The notes under the pieces are model-generated. The model saw only the letters and a program-made list of their open reading frames with translations, did not search any database and had not been told where the DNA came from. This document shows positions 1-13,300 of a stretch of 64,000 bases of DNA, piece after piece. Positions within the stretch are counted from its first letter, which is position 1, and each line of letters opens with the position of its first letter. This DNA comes from Ctenosaura bakeri (Eukaryota; Chordata; Lepidosauria; Squamata; Iguanidae), in contig CAOLHI010001033.1 in the NCBI GenBank assembly GCA_948474755.1, forward strand, positions 248,001 to 312,000. The letters run 5' to 3'. The position numbers and the translations under genes were made by a program.

Positions 1-546
1 AATTAGTGGCTAAAGTCAGAGAAGCAAATAAAAACATTTTTAAAAGAGCTTTTGAACAACAGCACAACAAATAATACGTCTTGGTTCTGTAATGAACCTG
101 TGGGCTTCTCTGTCTGGGTCTGCTTATATTTATGAGGAGAGAGCGCAGCAGCTGCCTCCCTCTGGATAACACATTGCTCCTGTTTCCTACATTTATTCCT
201 CTCATCTACATACTTGTCAGCTGCTCAGAGCAAGAGAGGAAAAATAATCCCCTGGCTTGTGATGGGAGCTTGTGACTCTGACTGTGTCCTAACTAATGGG
301 CTGTTCTCTAGCGCACTTACAGCTCAGCACTCTGCTGCATAAGACAGAGTCAGGATATGGGGGATGGGAAGGATGTGGCTGTACCTTGTCCAGGATGATA
401 TAGGCAGATGTTGGGATTTTTAAAGGAAATAAAGTTCTCTCAGGAGAGCTTTTGGAGTCGGGAAGGATTTGATATGTCTGACTGTCACAAAGCAGAAACA
501 AAGGAGTGAGACCAACCTGTTTTGTTTGTTTGTTTTGTTTGTTTAG

Positions 547-599
547 GAGCAGAATCCAGGAGATGCAGAAAAGGAAGATTAACAAAGATTGAAGGAAAG
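547..599 (+). other. KLHDC8A: Candidate non-coding 5' UTR exon of KLHDC8A
   Basis: A T-rich stretch made of TTTG repeats ends in TTTAG at 546, and a good donor (AAAG|GTATGAG) lies at 600. Together they bound a 53-nt segment with no useful reading frame. It lies about 310 nt upstream of the acceptor that precedes the coding start. This is a splice-signal prediction only. The true first exon and promoter could lie further upstream or outside the window. Confidence 0.35.
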
Positions 600-913
600 G
601 TATGAGTATTGCTTTGTGTATATATGGTCCAGATAGAACAGGCTGTCCTCCACCTGGCATCCTTCATATTTTTGGGACCATAATTCCCATTATCCCCATC
701 CTGCATGGCCATTTGGTCTCCTGGGTAGGGATGATGGAGATTATAGCCTCCCACCTCTGGAAGGCATCGAGTTGGGAAAGGCTTGGATAGGATGTTGTTG
801 AAGGCTGTGGGAACAGAGATGCATTGCCTCTTTAGTTTTCTAGTTACTTTGAATCTTAGTTTCCAGTTGTTTTTCTTTGTATGAATGACTTTGTTTTGTT
901 TTTTGTTTTGCAG

Positions 914-1329
914 TATAAGTAGATGACCTAGCAGATGCTGTCTTATCCCTGAGATGGAAGTGCCAAGCATCAAGGATTTTCAGTGGAAAACTCTGGCACC
1001 CTTGCCCAGCCCAAGGGTCTATTGCTCCTTGGTTGAGGCCGGGGGTCAGGTTTTTGCCATTGGGGGCTGTGATGACAATGGCATCCCCATGGACTGTTTT
1101 GAAGTGTACTCCCCTGAAGCCAACCAATGGAATTCTCTTCTTCCAATGCCAACAGCCAGGGCTGGGGTGGCTGTAGCTACGCTGGGCAAGAGAATCATGG
1201 TGATTGGAGGTGTTGGAGCTAACCAGATGCCTTTGAAGATTGTAGAGATGTACAACATAGATGAGGGCAAGTGGAAGAAACGAAACTCCTTGAGGGAGGC
1301 TTCGATGGGGATCTCTGTGACAGTAAAAG
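914..1329 (+). CDS. KLHDC8A: KLHDC8A coding exon 1 (5' UTR 914-953, CDS 954-1329)
   Basis: An acceptor (TTTTGTTTTGCAG) ends at 913 and the ATG at 954 begins the recognised KLHDC8A N-terminus. The exon encodes residues 1-125 plus the first base of codon 126, covering blades 1 and 2 and the start of blade 3. Reading on past 1329 gives non-homologous residues and a stop at 1370. Homology requires AAA|G followed by AC from the next exon, which puts the donor at GCAAGAG (1330), a GC rather than GT donor. A GT at 1323 would break the frame. The ATG is the only one that leaves a family-typical N-terminus. Confidence 0.93.
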
Positions 1330-4300
1330 GCAAGAGAGATCTTTTACTAAAAGAGCTGATGACAACATAATATTGGCTTTTAAGGAAGTATTCTCCCACC
1401 CCTGTGTATTCCTTCTAAGCAATTTGATTGATGGGGTCAAATACATTTCTTCTTCAGAGACAAATCTAATCACTAGGGAGCTATCAGCCAATATCTCCTA
1501 ACTGTTATTATGGCCTGGCTTTGACCCTTATCCCTGAGGTGTTAGAGTGACCATCTCTGAATTGCTAGGGGTGAGGTCAGGTGATTTTTAACAGCCTAGT
1601 CTAGGACTGGTTGTGAAATGTGTCTTGTAATTGGCATGTACCATCTGTTTCACTGGCTTCCTCTTTGCTTGTTAAAAAAAAAAGATAGCAACAGCAGCCA
1701 GACACATTCTGTATTTCTGCCAAATATATAGGACGGCCTGTTTGTTGTGTTTTGTTTGCAGAACAGCTTTACTCGTTGTTGAAGGACAAAAGAATCAGTG
1801 CTTTCTAGTGCATGAGACAGATTGAAAGGCTTTGCCAGAGCAGGGCACACGAACTGTGAAAGTGAAGGTCATTGTCCAGAAAGCTGTATATCTCTTGTAA
1901 GGTATTCTGCCTCCTTAACTGGAGCTCTGTGCCATTTTTGAACAGCTGCTTTTGAAACCCTGAGCCACTTCAAATAGAAAGGATGGATCTTTCAAAGCCT
2001 GTATTGAAATGGCATTATTCTCTTGGCTATTCTCCATGCTCAAAGAAACCATTATGCTTGCTATACAGATAAATTCCATATACTATTAATACAGCCTAAG
2101 CAGATGCAAACATAGAATCAAAGAGTTGGAAGAGACCATCAAAGGCCATCCAGTCAAACCCCCTGCAATGCAGGAATATATGATCAAACCACTCCCAACA
2201 GATGGATGTCCAGTCTCTGTTTAAAAACCTCTGAAGAAGGAGACTCTACCATACTGAGGAACCATATTCCACTGTTGAACAGCTCTTACCATCATGAAGT
2301 TCTTCCTAGTGCTTAGGTGGAATCTCCTTTCCTGTGGTTTGAAACCATTGCTCCATGTCCTAGTCTCTGGAGCAGCAGAAAACAAGCTTCTTCCATCTTC
2401 CATATGACATCCTTTCAAATATTTAAACATTGGTTGTGACACCTCTTAACCTTCTCTTCTCCAGGCTAAACAAATCCTGCTCTCTAATCTGCTCCTCAGA
2501 GGGCATGGTTTTTAAGCCTTTTACCATTTTGGTTGCCTTTCTCTGGATACTTTCCAGCTTGTCAATATCTCTCCTGAATTGTGGTATCCAGAACTAGACA
2601 CAGTACTCTAGGTGAGATTCGACCAAAGCAGACCAGAATGGTACTATTACTTCCCTCGATCTAGACATCATACTCCTATCCCACTGAATCACATTGGCAT
2701 TTTTAGCTGCTTCATCACACTGCTGACTCAGGTTGAGCTTGTGGTCTACTAAGACTCCTAGAGCCCTTTCATGTGAATTGTGGTCAAGTCAGGTGTCATC
2801 CATCCTATATTCGTGCATTTCATTTTTTCTGGCTACATGTAGTACTTTATATATCCTTTTATTGAAATTCATATGGTTAATTTTGGCCCAGCTCTCATCT
2901 GTTAAGGTCATTTTGAATTCTCATTAACTACCCCTATTAAAGTGGTATCATCTGCAAATTTGATAGGCATGTCCTCTATTCCCTCATCCAAGTCACTGAT
3001 AAAGTTGTTGAATAGCACTGGGCCCAGGACAGAATCCTGTTGCACCCCACTAGTCACTTCTCCCCAGGATGAAGAGAAACCATTGGTGACCACCCTTTGT
3101 GTTTGGCCAGTCAGCCAGTTACAAATCACCTAACAGTAGGATTGTCTAGCCCACATTTTACTAGCTTGTTTGCAAGAATATAATGATGTACCTTGTTAAA
3201 GGCCTTACTCCAGTCAAGATATGTTATATCCACAACATTCCCTTCATCTACCAAGTTTTTGAGAAACCCATATTGACTTTTATTGATCACAGCATTTCTT
3301 TTTATAATGGCTTACAAGATGTGCTCTAGAATTTTTCCTTGTACTGACGTCAGGCTGGACTGGGCAGTAATTGTTTGGCTTCTGTTTTTATTCCCTTTTT
3401 GAAGATGGGGACAGCATTTTTCCTCCTCCAGTCTGCTACAACTTCCCTGTTCCCCTTTCTGCTGTATAACAGAGGGAAGGAGAACCAGGAGAAGATGATC
3501 TCTTCTACCTAAGGATCCCACCATTTCCACCCCATTAACAAGGCCATCACTGTTGGTTAGGATCAGGTCTAAAATAGCTGACCCCCTTGTTGCCTCTTCT
3601 ATCTTCTGAACAATGCAATTGTCTGCAAGGCAAGTGAAGTGGACTTTATATTCTTGGCAGAGTTTGCCAACAAATATCAGGATGGTTGAAATCTCCCAGT
3701 ATTATTACATCTCTCTTTTCTGAATGTTTGATCATCCATTCTAGGGAAACGTCATTCAAGTCCTCAGTCTGGCTTGGAGGTCTGTAGTAGACTGCTACAG
3801 TGACATTGCTGTTATTTCTCTCCCCCTCAATTTTTATCCAGATGTTCTCAACCTAGCTTCTAGGATTTAAGTCATGGATCTCTTCACAGGGGTGAACTTC
3901 CTTGATATGTAATGCTACTCCTCTTTGTTTCCTGCTTAGTCTATTTCTCTGAAATAGGTTATACCCCTCTGTTGCTACATTCCAACCATGAGATTCACTC
4001 CACTAGGTTTCAGTAATGCTTATTATATCATATTTGCTTTGCTGTATTAAGAGTTCAAGTTCATATTGTTTTTCCATGCTCTGTGGATTAGTTTAGAGAC
4101 ATTTAAGCCCATTGTCATTCCATTTAGTTGCTTATTTAAGTTTTTCTCTCTCTCACTGTTGGGTTCTTATGCTATTTACCCATTTCAGGTTTGTGAGACT
4201 CTTAACAAAAACATTCCTGTTCTGAGGTGCAATCCATCACTTGCCAGAAGTTCATCTTCATGAAACCACAGATCATGGTCCAAAAAGCTAAATCATTCCC

Positions 4301-7300
4301 AGCAGCAGCATCTGCAGAGCCAGTTGATCACCCCTCCTATTCTTCCCCCCTTTCCCGGGCCATGTCCTTCAACTGGGAGGAGAGACAAAATGATAGCATG
4401 TGCAATCAAGGTCCTTCAGCTTCCTATCTGCAGCCTTTTAATCCCTTCTGATATCCTGAAGGCTATGCCTTGCAGTGTCATTGGTCCCCACATAGATGAA
4501 AAGGAAGGAGTAACGGTCAACAGGCTTGATAAGCTTTGTCAACCACTTTGTTACATCCCTGATATTTGCTCTAGGGAGACAGCACATCTCTCAAGACATC
4601 CTGTCAGGCCTGCAGGCCATTGCTTCTGTTCCCCTCAGCAAGGAGTCCTCTACCACCATCACATGTTTCATCTGGGGATTGGCAGGGGCAATTCCATATG
4701 CTGAAATCTTCAAGGTCACCTATACATTCTCCGAGGACTGACACTGTTGCTCTTGTTTCTGTCTTTCATCATCACTGATCAAGGAAAGAGCTTTAGATTG
4801 ATTCTGTAGTTCTAAACTCACAGGACAATCCCTGGTTGTTCCACTTCTTTGTGTCATATTCCTCCACATGTCCACCTCCTGTATTTGGGAACTGACCTTC
4901 TCTTCAGAGACATCCCTTGGGTTTTCCTCATCCAGGATGGTCTGCTTTGCTCTGCTCTGCGATGTCCAAGAAAACTTCATGCTACCTAATAGGCTGAAGA
5001 GTGGACACATAAGCCTCAAGTTGAGGAACCTTTTCTTCCAACAGGACAACAAACTTGCACTTGCTGTTGGTGTAGCTACCCACCTTTTCTGGCGAGAACA
5101 CAAGCATATGACAACTGTTGCAGGTGACAGCAGAAGTTCCCTTACCATTCATATTCAGTAGTTTCATATTCAGTAGTTTCAAGCAGGCACTGAAACAGAA
5201 CTCGGGCCGCCTCTTCAAAACCCCTGCTAAATGCCCATGCAAAACTGTTGACCTTGCCTATTAGCCAAGCTCCTGTTTGTCGAGCTGCAGAGATTAGGAC
5301 TGCAACTATATAGAGAGCTAGTGGCTGCTAGCTTCTCCCCCAACCAAGTCTCTGACTAACTTCCTTTCAACAGATGGCTGTTCCTCTAAGACCATGTGCT
5401 CAGGCAGAGGACCTAGGCCTATACACAATAGAAGAATATGCATCTTTCATAAAAAGTGATGCACAGTTGTACTAATAATCACTTAGGAGCTGGAATCATG
5501 TGGCCCTCCCAGTTTTGTTGAACTGCAATTGTTGTCATCCCCAACCACCATAGCCAAAGCTGAGGAATGCTGGGAGTTATAGTCCAGTGATATAAGGATG
5601 ACATGATTCCCACACTTGCTTTATATCTTCATATTATGTAAAGCAGATGAGTACATTATTTAGTGATTTTTCTTTGGCAAGAACACCCACTCAGCTTTTC
5701 TTGATAAAAACTGCAGTTACTTATAGATGAGGTGGGCATTTGGGAAGGATCTGAGTTCTCATCTGCTCCACTCCAGGACGTCTGGAGGTCACTCCCTCAA
5801 GTTCAACAAGGTGATGTGGAGGGTAACAGCATTAAAATGGGCAATAACCATGTAGGTTTCTGGGGCTAGAGTTGTCCATTTCAAGCCTATTTCTGCCAGC
5901 AGTGGAGGGACAGGCTCCAGGAGGACAGCTGGGGTGATCACATGTGGCCAACAGACCAGGTATCTGCCACCTCTGCTGCGTGGGAGGGTGTGTTCTGGTT
6001 CCCTTATTTTTAAGTTGATTAGTAGATGCATATTTTACTTTCTGTTTGACGCTGAAATACTGTATATCATCTCAGTAGCCAGTTTCCTTTTGGGCAACAT
6101 TTGAAAGTTCTTGTTTTGCTATGTTGAGATCTTGGCAGGCACTGGGTTCCTCACTTGTCTGGTGTGTGTGTAGGGGAGGTTACTGAGCTCTAATATGTGT
6201 TTTACATGTCATATCCTCCCCCACCTCCAACATAAAGTGAGGCAGTCTCTTCTCAGGCTGCTGAGATACATTGGAGATAGGTCAGAGGCTAATTTTGTGT
6301 TTGGATTTTTGTCACTTCTTACTTGCTGCCTTTTCCAGACTACAGGATCTATGCAGCAGGTGGAATGGGAGCAGATCTGCGCCCACACAATTATATGCAG
6401 CATTATGACATGCTAAAGGATATATGGGTATCATTGGCAACCATGCCAACACCAAGATATGCTGCTACATCCTTCCTGCGAGGCACAAAGATCTATGTGC
6501 TGGGTAAGAATGGGTCTCAGGCCTTTTCTTTCTATTCTTAAATTTTATTTAATTTAACTGTTTCTATCACACCCTCTGTTAAAAGATCTTAGGGTGACGT
6601 ACAGGTAAAAGAGGTTAAAACAATTTAAAACTAAACATAACTGAAATAGGATAAAAACGTTAAATACATTAGCAAGTTAAAACAAGGTTAAAAGATTGAC
6701 ACAATATTTTATTTATTTACTTAAAATAGCATTTTGCATGTGACTGGGGCTGTGGTGGTGCTGGGGCAGTGCCTCAATGCTGTAATTGATTGGATGAGGA
6801 TGAATAACTTGAAGCTGTATCCTGATAAGATGGAGGCTCTGTGGATTGGTGGTTCTTGAGTCTGGGAACTGAGTGGGTTGCCTATCCCGGGTATGGTTGC
6901 ACTCCCTTTGATGGAACAGGTTCATAGGCTGGAGGTACTAGACTCATCCTTTCACTGGAGGCCCAGATAGACTCAGTGGCTCAGGGTACTTGGGGCCAGC
7001 TTTGACTCGTCTGCCAGCTATGGCCTTTCCTGGATGAGGATATCTTAGGCCATTTCCACACAATGCTGTTATAGTGCTATTATTCCACTTTCAACATCCT
7101 GTGAAATCCTGGGGTTTGCATTTTAGGGAGCAGCATTTAGAATTCTCAGCCAAAGAGCTCTTTGGCCTCAGTAAACAACAAACCCCAGAATTCCACAGGA
7201 TGTTGAGTGGAGTAATAGCACTATAACAGTTTAGTGCAGAAATGGCCTTAGTCACAGTAGTCCATGCACTGGTAACTTAATCATTAGATGACTGCAATGC

Positions 7301-10300
7301 ACTCTATGTAGGGCTGCCCTTGAAGATGACTCAGAAACTGCAGCTAGTGCAAAATGCAGCAGCTAGATTGCTCACCGGAATTCCATTCAGATTATCATAT
7401 AACATTAGTTCTGAAGGAATTGCACAGGCTGCCAATAGATTTCCACTCTGAATTCAAGCTACAAAGTGCTGGACCTCAATACTTGAGGGCGCGTCACTTT
7501 CTGTGCGTGCTCAAGAATTGAAGTCTGTTGGAGGGGCTCTCCTCTGTGTCCCATCAATAAGGGAAATACATTGTTAGAGGATGTGGGATACGGGAGACGG
7601 TCTCTTCTGCAATAGTATCTTGGTTGTGGAATTCCCTCCCTTTGGATGCCTCATTGGTTAAAACTTAGCTTTTTATTAAAGCCTTGGGGCCAAACTGTTT
7701 TTATCCAGCCTGCACATGCTTCATGATTACAGTTAGCCCTCTGCATTTGTGAGTTTCACTTTTGTGGATTTGATTATTCACGGATTATTTGCTGTCAGCT
7801 CTGCTGCCTCCCTATGCCATTTTTAATAGGGATTACAAGCCTCATGAGACTGAAACTGCGAACAAGGCTTGTAAGTCCCTATTAAAAATGGTGTGGGGCA
7901 GCAATGGAGGTTGCAATAAGTCCCACCAGCCACCCACTTCTGCCTTGTGAAGGAGCCCTGATGCCTCAAAGGAATCCATGGTTAGTTGAATATGGTGATC
8001 ATAATTTTTTGTGTGTTAAGTATGATTTGGGAGGGCCTAGAGTTATTCACGTTTTTTTTTACTTTCATGGAGGTCTTGTGCCCCTAACCATAGCGAATGT
8101 GGAGAGATGACTTATATTATTCAAGATTGTTTTAATTGGTTTTAAAAATTTTAAATTGAGAAACTGTTTAATGCATTTTAATGTTTCTAAATTTTTGTGA
8201 AAATTTATTATCTTAAATTGATTTTATTGTAAGCTGTCCTGCAATCTTTGGATAAAGGGTGAGAAATAAAGGTTTTAATAAATAAATAAGCTGCTGGGCA
8301 TCTGCTCTAGGTGTGGAGGGCACAGCTTGTGGCCCACACTAGAAATGTTAAAAATATAGTCTGAAGATGTCTGCATAATTTGACATCAGATCTTGCGGGG
8401 AAGTGTAGCCTTGGGGTTGCTTGAGGCCTCAAACTGCATCTTAACCAGCCCTGCTTGAGATGCTATTAAGGCGGCAACTCTCATAATCACTCAATACTGA
8501 CCATGCTGGCAGGGGTGAAAGGCAGGTACAGAATCTAACACCAGAGCGTATCTTGCTTAGCTCTGTTCTAGGCTAAGATCTACTGCAAAGGTGGGGATTG
8601 TGCAGCCCTCCACATGTTGAATTGTAGTAGCCATCCATCCTACTCAACATAGCCAATAATTAAGAAAACTGAGTGTTGCAGTGGTAACAGCATCCGGAGG
8701 ACCACACAATCCTCATCCTATTCTACTGGCTGTATACCTTCCAACATTTCACAGAGGAAAACTGGGTCATATGTGGTCAAACAGCTTCAGAGTGTGGTCC
8801 AGATGACAAATTAATTAGGGAGAACATGCCAGTTTAGATAAGCTGCAGCAGTTTGCTTTTGCTTGAGTCTACTGAAAAGGGCAAGATTGTGCCCCCCACT
8901 TCCCTCCTGGCTGCTGATTTAACTGAATGCAAACTATTTTTGCACTTTAAAGTCAGTTTGCAGTGGTTGAAGTAAGCTGAGGACAAAGAGGGAAGAGGAG
9001 GAAAGAGAAACTGGGACCTTTTAAAAACAGCTGAAAAAATGGGACAACAGAGGATTAATTGCAACTCTACCTGCCAAATCAGAACATTTTGAGGGTATGC
9101 AGCTGCCAACTATACCAGATGTGTTTCCATTGTAGGCTCTTTATATATACTGTGTGTGTGTCCTCAAAAAAAAAAAAAGGGAAACCAACATTCATTGGGA
9201 AGGCGAGTTAACATTCCTTGCACTTGAAATAGCTGGATCTTGTGGCCTATATGCAGTTTGCAAAAAAAGCACATTTTTGCATATTTGCTTAGATGGCAAA
9301 AAAAGAAGTAGGTGTGAGACAGATGTACATATCTTTGTGGGTTAAGACTGCTGTTTTTAGGACAAACTGTTGAAGCAATACATATCCAATTTTTTCCTGT
9401 TTCTAAAAGAAGCTGCCTCTGCAAAGTGTTAATTACTTAGTTCTTGTGATAGGGGTGGATTGACTGAATTAGTGGCAGCATTCCTTTGCAATAGTTCATT
9501 TAGTCCTCTACCCTAGAACTCTTCTGCTGCCATCCAGTGGATGTTGTGATTTGTTAAGACTGTTTCTACCCAACACAGTCCCCCTGACTTTTTATTTCAG
9601 AAAATCTCCTTTTTAGCAGAGTGGTAAGGCTCTGAGTATTCTTTACCTTAAAAAAAAACAAAACCCTAGGAGAGTTGTGGGGTTGCCCTAAATCAGCAGG
9701 CAACGTGAAGGCAGGTACGCATGCGTGCGCGCACGCACACGGCTTTAGACAACCAAAAACTTTAAACCACAGTATTAATAATCTTTTAAAAAAAGGTTTA
9801 CTAATCCAATATAAAAACAATACCAACAACAAGATTTGACAATTATGTATATCCTAAAAGAGGTTTTTTTTTTTTTAAATGGTCTGTTTCAAAGTCACAA
9901 CTGACCAACAAATAATGAATATATGGATTCCTTCAAGCCTATCTAATAACAATCCCTAAGGAACGTAGGTGTTGCACTTTTCCTGTTGTCTTCCTCTCAC
10001 TTTCAGGCAAGCAGTTCTTTGCAGAAGCCTACAAGCAAGCCTTTCTCCCAAAATTGTTCTCCCACAGATCAAGCCGCCCACTTTGGCTGTTTATCTGTTT
10101 CTGACTCCTTGCTGAAGCTTCTTCTTGTTGCCCTACATGTCTCTTACCTGCCTTCTCTCTTCTTCACTTCTCCTTAAATGTGAATCCTAATTCCAGCTCT
10201 CTTTCCACTGCTTTAACTCAGCATCTAACTCAACATCTATTTTCAGCTTTCTTTAAGCATTCACATTAACAAGCCCCCCAGCTCATAGGCCTGCCTCACT

Positions 10301-13300
10301 TATATAGGCAATTTTGCTTTCACTTACTATTGTCTACAAATTCCTTGTTGTTTTTTAAAAAATTAAACTCACTCACTGAACATTAAGCCCATATATATCA
10401 ATACAAAATATGATAAAGCACAATTGAACCAATATATATCAATATAATTAACATAAGACATTGTTCTTCCACTTAGTCACAAAACCAGCTCACTGCTACC
10501 CTCTCAACCTATACAGATGTTTCCTCTTCTGGCAGTCGTGAAGTCCAGATGCCTATTCTTTCACTTCTTTTCTTTCGTCTTCTTTTTTTTCTTTTAAGTG
10601 GTCAGGGTTTGAAATATAGCCCCCCCCACCTATCTCACAGATTAGGGACTGGAACACTGCTGAAAAACAGAACTGGTTGAAAAGCTGAACCCATACTGTA
10701 CTGTAGGGAGCATGAAGGATAGTACCCTTCCAATAGTGTTCCCCAACAACTGATACACGAGGCATGGTATTTCTGGTGCAGGTGGTTCGTATATAGCCAT
10801 TATAACTAGTACTCACTGACAGTCCCATTCTCTAGTGCCCCTTTAGAGCTATCCCAAAGGGTGGCTATTCCTACATCTTGTGGCAACAAGTTCCCAAGAA
10901 AATTTTATGATCTTACAAACAGGTATTTCAAGAAGTCGAAAAATCAAACTGTGCTGTCACATTGGGCCACCACACACTATTTTGTGGTAGTACGTCTCTC
11001 TCTGATTTCATGCCCTTTGGCAGATTATAATCCTTTTCATTTTCAGACTCCTGTGCAATTGCTCAGACTCCTTGTGTAGGTCTGCCAGTGTAATGCCTGG
11101 AGCAAATAAATAGGCAGAAAAAAATGCTGAATACAAGCGGAGAATGCCTGAGGTGGCCTGGCATCCATAATACCAGGATTTATCCATTTCATTTTTAAAA
11201 ATGAAAGTAATAGCTGATCATTTTAAAAGGAGCTTTAAAAGGGAAAAAGAAATGAAACCTTATTAGTCTGAGATGAAATGTTTCCTATTTCACATAGCAC
11301 TGCCCCCAGTCGTATACTTATTTTGAGCAACTGTAAGTGATTCTCACACTTTTCTAGAAGCTATTCAGCGGTAAAATAAACACTTTGGTGCCACAATTCC
11401 AGTGGCTTTTTTTTTAGCCTTACAAAGTTTATCCCTGATGACTACAGCAGAGGAGTGGTCACATTACAGCAGAAGCAAAAAGAACCTTGTGATACCCCTA
11501 TGACTAACAGACCTATTGCCGCATAAACACAAAGGTTTATAACACAATAAATCAGTTAGTCTTTAAAGTGCCACAAGACCTCTTTCTTGTTTATGCTCAA
11601 TAGTTTCTGGAAGGCTGTTCAGTCTGATTCTTTCTTCTGGCTGTACAAAGCTCTCCATCCGGTTAGATTTCTATCCAGCTTTATTGAAAAGATTAAGGAA
11701 CCAGATTTTACCGGCCCTGTTTGGTGGCTTTAGTAAAAATTTTGAGAAGAACAAAGGTCACTACCGTAAAATGATGAATTTCTGGGCATCAGATACCATT
11801 AAACATGGTGCTCTCCGTAGCAGGGATATTACCCCATCAGACAGTATTTCTGCAGTCAAATCTCCATTCTGTCTGTAACCTAAAAAGATATTGGGCATTT
11901 CAGAAGGCTAGGCCAAAGTATTTTGCTGCCTAAAATAAAGCATAAACCCACCTATTTCCAGCTAGGATGGATTCTGCTCCAGACTACTCTCAAGTTATTT
12001 TGGCATGTGTGGTTGAAAATCCCACAAGTACCTCTCTCCATTTCTAGGCTGGATCCAGAAGTAAATGACTTGCAGGTGATTCCTATTGATTTCAGTGGGA
12101 ACAAAGTCATGATCCACTGATATCAACAGGACCCAGTTTCAATTAATTTACTCTGAATCCAATCCAATAATAACAAATAAATATTAATTTGTTTCTTTTT
12201 CAAGATACCCCAAATCATCCGCCTAATTCTATGTAATGGTAAACTGGCCCCACCTCTGGTCCCATCGTTGGCTGTCACTGTGAAAGACTGGACAATATCC
12301 AAGACCATGATATTGTACCACATGATATTGTACCAACATGTCTTGAGAGAGAGCTAGACCTTGGTGCAGATGTGTTGTTTTTCAGTATCCCCACAGCACA
12401 TAAAACATTAAACTCCAGCTTCAAGTAATTGTTAGACATATAGTAGCATAGCCAGCAGAACCAGTGATAGCCCTGCCAGCTAATAGACAGACAAACTTTT
12501 GTGTGAGGTGTGTTGCCCTTTCCTTCACTGCTCTGTACTTCTGGAGAAGAAGGGAAATAGGAGGACAATCTAAGTAGAAGTGATGGCAGCCATCTACGAT
12601 AGAAAAAAAACACATCTTGACTGAAAAGAACTGGCTCTAAATTGATCTTCTTTACAGCACATCTTTTCTTCCCACTGACTGCCTGTGTGAATTTTCTCTC
12701 TTTGTGGCCATCTCATCCTGCAGCATGGACTTGTCCATATTCTGCAAGCGTCATGACAAGACACTTTCTATATGTTGTTCTCCAACAGCATTTGTACTCT
12801 ACACCAGCCTTGTTTGAGATAAAAAGTACTTGAGTGATCAAATCACATTTTGTAACTTGTGCAGGGAACCATAACCCCTTTTTATTTAATTTATCTCAAG
12901 GAACTATTGCCAGCCGAACCAGAGAAAAATGGCAAGTTGTGTCAAACTAATGAAGATAGGCAACCTTTTGTCTATTGGCAGTCATTTTGTCTATTGGCAG
13001 TCATTGATAAATCAACCAATCAACCCCTTACAGGAACTGATATCTGCCAATGTACTCTGCCTTGTGTTTGGAAAAGCATCCTCACAAGTAAGAAATCTGA
13101 TTGCTTTTGAGCCTTTCATGCTGGAGCTGGGTAGAAAGTAAATTTAAGGATAAATTCAATAGGACTCTAATTTAATCCAGATTAAATCTAAAATAGGTTA
13201 GACAGTGAAGTGGACATCTTGCATCTGATGGTTGGTGGATTCTAGCAAAGATTCTGGGCATGGCAGACTTTTTCCTGGATGAGCAAATCAATACTTAAGC

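Larger units (their letters stand above)
2111..5240 (-). mobile_element. CR1-type LINE, minus strand, nearly full length but decayed (in KLHDC8A intron 1)
   Basis: The left edge reads ATAGAATCAAAGAGTTGG, the reverse complement of the CR1 3' end. On the minus strand the order is ORF1-like sequence (about 5240-4720), endonuclease (about 4100-3600), reverse transcriptase (around 2908-3129) and a C-terminal region (2221-2442) containing [16 protein letters not shown]. The ORF1-like part contains a Cys-rich CNSCHM segment and a leucine/glutamate segment ([13 protein letters not shown]) resembling the CR1 ORF1 finger plus coiled coil. The RT active-site region reads FADDT. Stops and frameshifts interrupt every domain. 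It lies antisense inside intron 1. Confidence 0.85.
6713..8290 (+). mobile_element. L2-type LINE 3' part, with nested insertions (KLHDC8A intron 2)
   Basis: Plus-strand translations give pieces typical of the L2 ORF2 C-terminus: [15 protein letters not shown] (about 6811-6858), then [20 protein letters not shown] with following AARLLTG (about 7301-7377), then an LLKPWG-like end near 7680. The AT-rich 3' end with AATAAA-type tail finishes near 8290. Two younger elements interrupt it: a hairpin MITE at 7048-7247 and a Tigger-like element at about 7730-8112. The coding frame is broken by indels. Confidence 0.75.

Noticed and set aside
1323..1324. GT donor at 1323 for KLHDC8A intron 1
   Set aside because: Using it puts exon 2 out of frame and deletes conserved residues; the GC donor at 1330 restores phase and homology.
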